The notes beneath the pieces are model-generated. The model saw nothing but the letters and a program-made list of their open reading frames with translations. It had not been told where the DNA came from and did no database searches. DNA of 22,229 bases from a virus. Below are positions 20,349-22,229 of the stretch, piece after piece (positions within the stretch are counted from its first letter, which is position 1; the number at the start of each line of letters is the position of its first letter). Location: IMG/VR virus record IMGVR_UViG_3300009093_000128, positions 1 to 22,229 of that record, one strand, 5' to 3'. A program made the position numbers and the translations under genes.

Positions 20349-20372
20349 TTTATTGGAATGTTTTCCAATAAA
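20333..20372. promoter_or_regulatory. Operator array of TTCCAA/TTGGAA half-sites
   Basis: Two tandem TTTCCAAA units (20333-20340 and 20341-20348) abut a perfect palindrome with arms TTTATTGGAA (20349-20358) and TTCCAATAAA (20363-20372) and spacer TGTT. The core is TTGGAA-N4-TTCCAA. It lies between the divergent Cro-like and repressor genes, overlapping the leftward promoter, which is where a repressor operator must be. Four half-sites suggest cooperative binding by dimers of the repressor. Confidence 0.85.
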
Positions 20373-20394
20373 TTTTAATAACAAATTGATCCTG

Positions 20395-20961
20395 TTGGAC
20401 TTAGGTAAACAAATAAGAGATAAGCGTAAAGCTGAAAAGCTCTCAGCCGAGGAGTTGGCTAAAAAGCTGAAAGTCAGTGCTGCAAATATTTACAAATGGG
20501 AGAAGGGGACAAAGCCGAGCGATCCTGAGGACTACATTAGGTTGGCAAACTGGCTGAAGATATTGGAAACTATTCCAAATGCGGTTAGTGAGCCAGAAAC
20601 GTCTTACGGGGAGGTTTCGGACCTTTCGGCAAAGGAGATAATATCCGTGCTTTCGTTGGCGTTAAAAAACGAGTCTGAGGCCCGTAAAGAACAGGCGGAA
20701 ACCCTTAAAATTCAGGTCCGCATTCTAGAGAAAATGCAGGAAGAGATGGCCCGGAAGGATATCCAGGCCACCATGGATCTCAATTTAAAAGAGGTTCTGG
20801 CAATAGTTGATAAACTGTCGAAAGGTCAGAATAAGGCGATAACTCGGTTTCTTCATGAGTTTCGGGAAATTCGAAGCGCCCAGGCTCCTCTTCCGGTAAA
20901 AGGTCAAGTTCATCCAACGGTAAAAGACAAGCGGAAACTGGGGGATGGTAAGGGAGCTTAA
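20395..20961 (+). CDS. Phage repressor, CI-type HTH with coiled coil, no peptidase domain
   Basis: From TTG 20395-20397 the protein (188 aa) begins MDLGKQIRDKRKAEKLSAEE, a clear XRE/CI helix-turn-helix (residues 3-60; recognition helix in SAANIYKWEKGTKP). The C-terminal half is a long charged, helical, probably coiled-coil segment (ALKNESEARKEQAETLKIQV, KMQEEMARKDIQATMDLNLK) and a basic tail. There is no LexA/S24-type cleavage domain, so RecA-dependent autocleavage is not expected. No ATG start exists near the HTH; TTG 20386 is the alternative. Diverges from the Cro-like gene over an operator array and contains a further operator-like site at 20563-20578. Probably keeps lysogeny. Confidence 0.82.
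   Translation: MDLGKQIRDKRKAEKLSAEELAKKLKVSAANIYKWEKGTKPSDPEDYIRLANWLKILETIPNAVSEPETSYGEVSDLSAKEIISVLSLALKNESEARKEQAETLKIQVRILEKMQEEMARKDIQATMDLNLKEVLAIVDKLSKGQNKAITRFLHEFREIRSAQAPLPVKGQVHPTVKDKRKLGDGKGA
20563..20578. promoter_or_regulatory. Intragenic copy of the operator core
   Basis: TTGGAA-ACTA-TTCCAA has the same arms and spacer length (4) as the main operator core. It lies inside the repressor coding sequence, 168 bases into the gene. I could find no other TTGGAA-N4-TTCCAA elsewhere in the window by eye. It could be an autoregulatory site or loop partner. Confidence 0.6.
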
Positions 20962-21261
20962 AACCGGCGCATTCATCCCGTAGTTGACAGGTTTGACAAT
21001 GCAATTTCATAGACGGTTAGGTCTTTTTTGTGGTTTGTAAAAAATGGGGTTATTGACTATGCTACTAATCAGGCCGCCATTTCTGGAGGTAAAGTTTGAC
21101 CGATGAGAGGAGATTTAAAGTGGGATAAGATTTATCCGCGGAGGACGAATATAGGGATTTTTTTAAACCACCAAACAGTTAGGTACATATTTTCTCTTAA
21201 TAAAAATGTCGGTAGTTAATCTAAGGTGTTGACCGTACACATGCCCGTTAAACCATTAAAC
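20962..21261. other. Spacer between repressor and DUF4468-like gene
   Basis: About 300 AT-rich bases. A 6-bp inverted repeat GGATAA-GAT-TTATCC lies at 21123-21137. No clear Bacteroidota promoter is found, and no strong terminator after the repressor. A cysteine-containing minus-strand frame (20780-21010) starts here and runs antisense into the repressor gene; it is not called. Confidence 0.4.
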
Positions 21262-21780
21262 ATGTATAAAATCCTTTATTTGTTCTTGCTACTCCCCTTT
21301 ACAAATTTTGCTCAGTCGGCCTCGGACAGAAAACTCCTGCCCTCAAGGGATGGTAAAATTTTTTACGAGATGGTAGATTCTCCCCTGTCGAAAAAGAAAA
21401 GTGAGATATTCGCTTCTGCGAAGACGTGGTTTGCCGAAAAGTTTAATGATTCAAAAACCATCTTGCAGATAGATGATCAGGAGGGTGGTGAACTACTGGG
21501 TAAGGCGACTTTCTCAACTCGCATCAGCGATGGTAGCGCTTCGCCCTTAAATTCGGTTCAATTTACGATTAAGGTCAGCTGCAGAGATCGGAAATATAGG
21601 ATACAAATTTATGATCTAGGGTCCAGACACAGTTCTGAATATGATTTTGAACCAATGGATTGGATGAACAAACCCGGATCAACCGCCGGCCAGGTCTTTC
21701 TGGCCAATGTCGACAAAGAGATACTTTCAATTATGTTGGCCGCGAAGGACCATATCGAAAAACAATCCGACAACTTCTAA
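21262..21780 (+). CDS. Secreted DUF4468-like protein, probable lysogenic conversion gene
   Basis: From ATG 21262 the protein is 172 aa. MYKILYLFLLLPFTNFAQSA is a Sec signal peptide with a likely cut after FAQ or AQS. The mature part follows the DUF4468 (TBP-like fold) pattern of Bacteroidota: DGKIFYEMVDSPLSKKKSEI, FASAKTWFAEKFNDSKTILQ, then DDQEGGELLGKATFS and a strand-rich end (FTIKVSCRDRKYRIQIYDLG). The frame is open upstream to a TTG at 21226, with ATG 21241 as another candidate; the signal peptide fits ATG 21262. The function of the family is unknown to me. It is in the phage's plus-strand end, near the attachment site, so it is likely expressed in the lysogen. Confidence 0.75.
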   Translation: MYKILYLFLLLPFTNFAQSASDRKLLPSRDGKIFYEMVDSPLSKKKSEIFASAKTWFAEKFNDSKTILQIDDQEGGELLGKATFSTRISDGSASPLNSVQFTIKVSCRDRKYRIQIYDLGSRHSSEYDFEPMDWMNKPGSTAGQVFLANVDKEILSIMLAAKDHIEKQSDNF

Positions 21781-21794
21781 TCAAAAACCGCTTT

Positions 21795-22001
21795 ATGAAT
21801 CAGGATCTTATTTTCTTTTACATGGTAGGCGCTGCCGTAAGTGCCGGCGTTCTTTACCTAATTATTGCAGGCGCCACCAGATCAAAACAGCGGGCGCTAT
21901 ACGAATGGGCTCAGCTGGAATTGCTCGCCAAGATCGCCCGGGCTCAGGGTGTACCCGAAGAGGAGATAAAGGTCACATTCAAGGCGATAAAAACGGATTA
22001 A
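21795..22001 (+). CDS. Small single-TM membrane protein, 68 aa
   Basis: ATG 21795-21797 follows the DUF4468-like stop by 14 bases and probably forms an operon with it. MNQDLIFFYMVGAAVSAGVL continuing to YLIIAGA is one transmembrane helix (about residues 7-27) with a short N-terminus. A basic turn follows, and then a charged amphipathic helix (YEWAQLELLAKIARAQGVPE, EEIKVTFKAIKTD). The upstream frame to 21660 is antiframe. Function unknown. Confidence 0.7.
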   Translation: MNQDLIFFYMVGAAVSAGVLYLIIAGATRSKQRALYEWAQLELLAKIARAQGVPEEEIKVTFKAIKTD

Positions 22002-22024
22002 CCCGGAACACCACCCGGAACACC
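22001..22024. repeat. Tandem 12-bp direct repeat near the attachment end
   Basis: ACCCGGAACACC occurs twice in immediate succession, starting at the stop codon of the small membrane gene. It lies about 100 bases from the attachment site. It could be an arm-type site for the recombinase or excisionase, but a two-copy repeat is weak evidence. Confidence 0.5.
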
Positions 22025-22126
22025 GACCCCGAAAACTGACCGAAGATGACCTATATAGGTTCTTTTGATTATATTCAACCGCCTCTCTGTCAGTAAAAGC
22101 AGAATTTGAAACCGTGACCTGCTGCC

Positions 22127-22168
22127 CTCTTAATCAGCGGGTCCACAGTTCGAGCCTGTGCGGGGACA
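22127..22168 (+). other. attR: Attachment site scar: 3' part of tRNA-Lys (anticodon CTT)
   Basis: From the anticodon loop CTCTTAA (22127-22133), the sequence reads on as tRNA-Lys(CTT): half stem TCAGC, variable GGGTC, T-arm CACAG-TTCGAGC-CTGTG, acceptor half CGGGGAC and discriminator A. Upstream the pairing fails: a GTCCCCG 5' acceptor half and a D-arm are absent, and the expected GCTGA 5' anticodon stem is replaced by GCTGCC. This is the usual product of prophage integration in a tRNA gene, where identity restarts at the anticodon loop. The intact tRNA should lie at the other prophage end, outside this window. The attR name assumes the usual orientation. Confidence 0.82.
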
Positions 22169-22171
22169 CAA

Positions 22172-22202
22172 AAAAAGCACCTGAATGATTCAGGTGCTTT
22201 TT
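22172..22202 (+). terminator. Intrinsic terminator downstream of the tRNA-Lys end
   Basis: Fourteen-base arms (AAAAAGCACCTGAA and TTCAGGTGCTTTTT) with a 3-base loop. The T-run in the right arm makes a bidirectional rho-independent terminator. It is probably host DNA, terminating the original tRNA-Lys transcript; in the lysogen it could also end the plus-strand conversion genes. Confidence 0.9.
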
Positions 22203-22229
22203 AATTTGCCACATGGCCGTCCCTATACC

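Noticed and set aside
21123-21137. Inverted repeat GGATAA-GAT-TTATCC as an operator
   Set aside because: It is a single copy of 6-bp arms in AT-rich DNA with no linked gene start; it does not match the TTGGAA operator.
22081-22168. A complete tRNA-Lys at the right end
   Set aside because: No 5' acceptor half or D-arm can be found in the 76 bases before the discriminator; only the 3' part is tRNA.
1-22229. CRISPR array, transposase, restriction-modification or toxin-antitoxin pair
   Set aside because: No regularly spaced repeats, transposase motifs, methyltransferase motifs or recognisable toxin gene were seen on either strand.

Overview
This window is most of the early region, plus the DNA-packaging genes, of a temperate tailed phage integrated in a bacterial chromosome. 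The right end is the phage-host junction. The host is most likely a Bacteroidota bacterium, perhaps of the Chitinophagaceae type. The reasons are a secreted DUF4468-type protein, very few Shine-Dalgarno-like sites, a Bacteroidota-style promoter (TTTG / TAnnTTTG-like) at the control region, and an attachment site inside a tRNA-Lys. This host assignment is inference from sequence style; no search could be run.

Layout from right to left, the direction in which most phage genes are read (minus strand). At 22127-22168 lies the 3' part of a tRNA-Lys gene followed by a terminator: the attachment-site scar. Next to it, on the plus strand, are two probable lysogenic-conversion genes (a secreted DUF4468-like protein and a small membrane protein) and a helix-turn-helix repressor. 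The repressor is divergent from a small Cro-like regulator, and an array of TTGGAA/TTCCAA operator half-sites lies between them. Leftward there follow very small early genes (20.0-19.0 kb), a tRNA cluster (19.0-18.2 kb: Trp, Phe and a tRNA-like gene with an 18-nt anticodon loop), and a terminator. A recombination/nuclease block comes next (Sak4-like ATPase, coiled-coil partner, PD-(D/E)XK nuclease, RNase H, DEDD exonuclease). It is followed by a duplicated pair of small genes, a ParB-like protein and a gene broken at a G8 tract. Then come a replication initiator carrying three 21-bp iterons inside its own coding sequence, and a RuvC-like resolvase. The last part holds small accessory genes, a plus-strand tRNA-Leu, a plus-strand AT-rich membrane-protein gene that looks like a moron, two HTH regulators, terminase small and large subunits, a probable portal and the first downstream structural genes.

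The minus-strand genes are packed with stop/start overlaps (ATGA, GTGA), so translational coupling is likely throughout. Several real genes are too short for ordinary ORF calling: 7163-7333, 7849-7971, 19188-19367 and 19373-19522. No integrase, tail or lysis gene is identifiable. The integrase and the late genes presumably lie beyond the left edge.

The most interesting signals are: the iterons nested in the initiator gene; the operator array with a matching copy inside the repressor gene; the tRNA-like gene with an expanded anticodon loop; a clean frameshift at a poly-G tract, with two more poly-G/C tracts in other genes; and a run of tiny unknown early genes.
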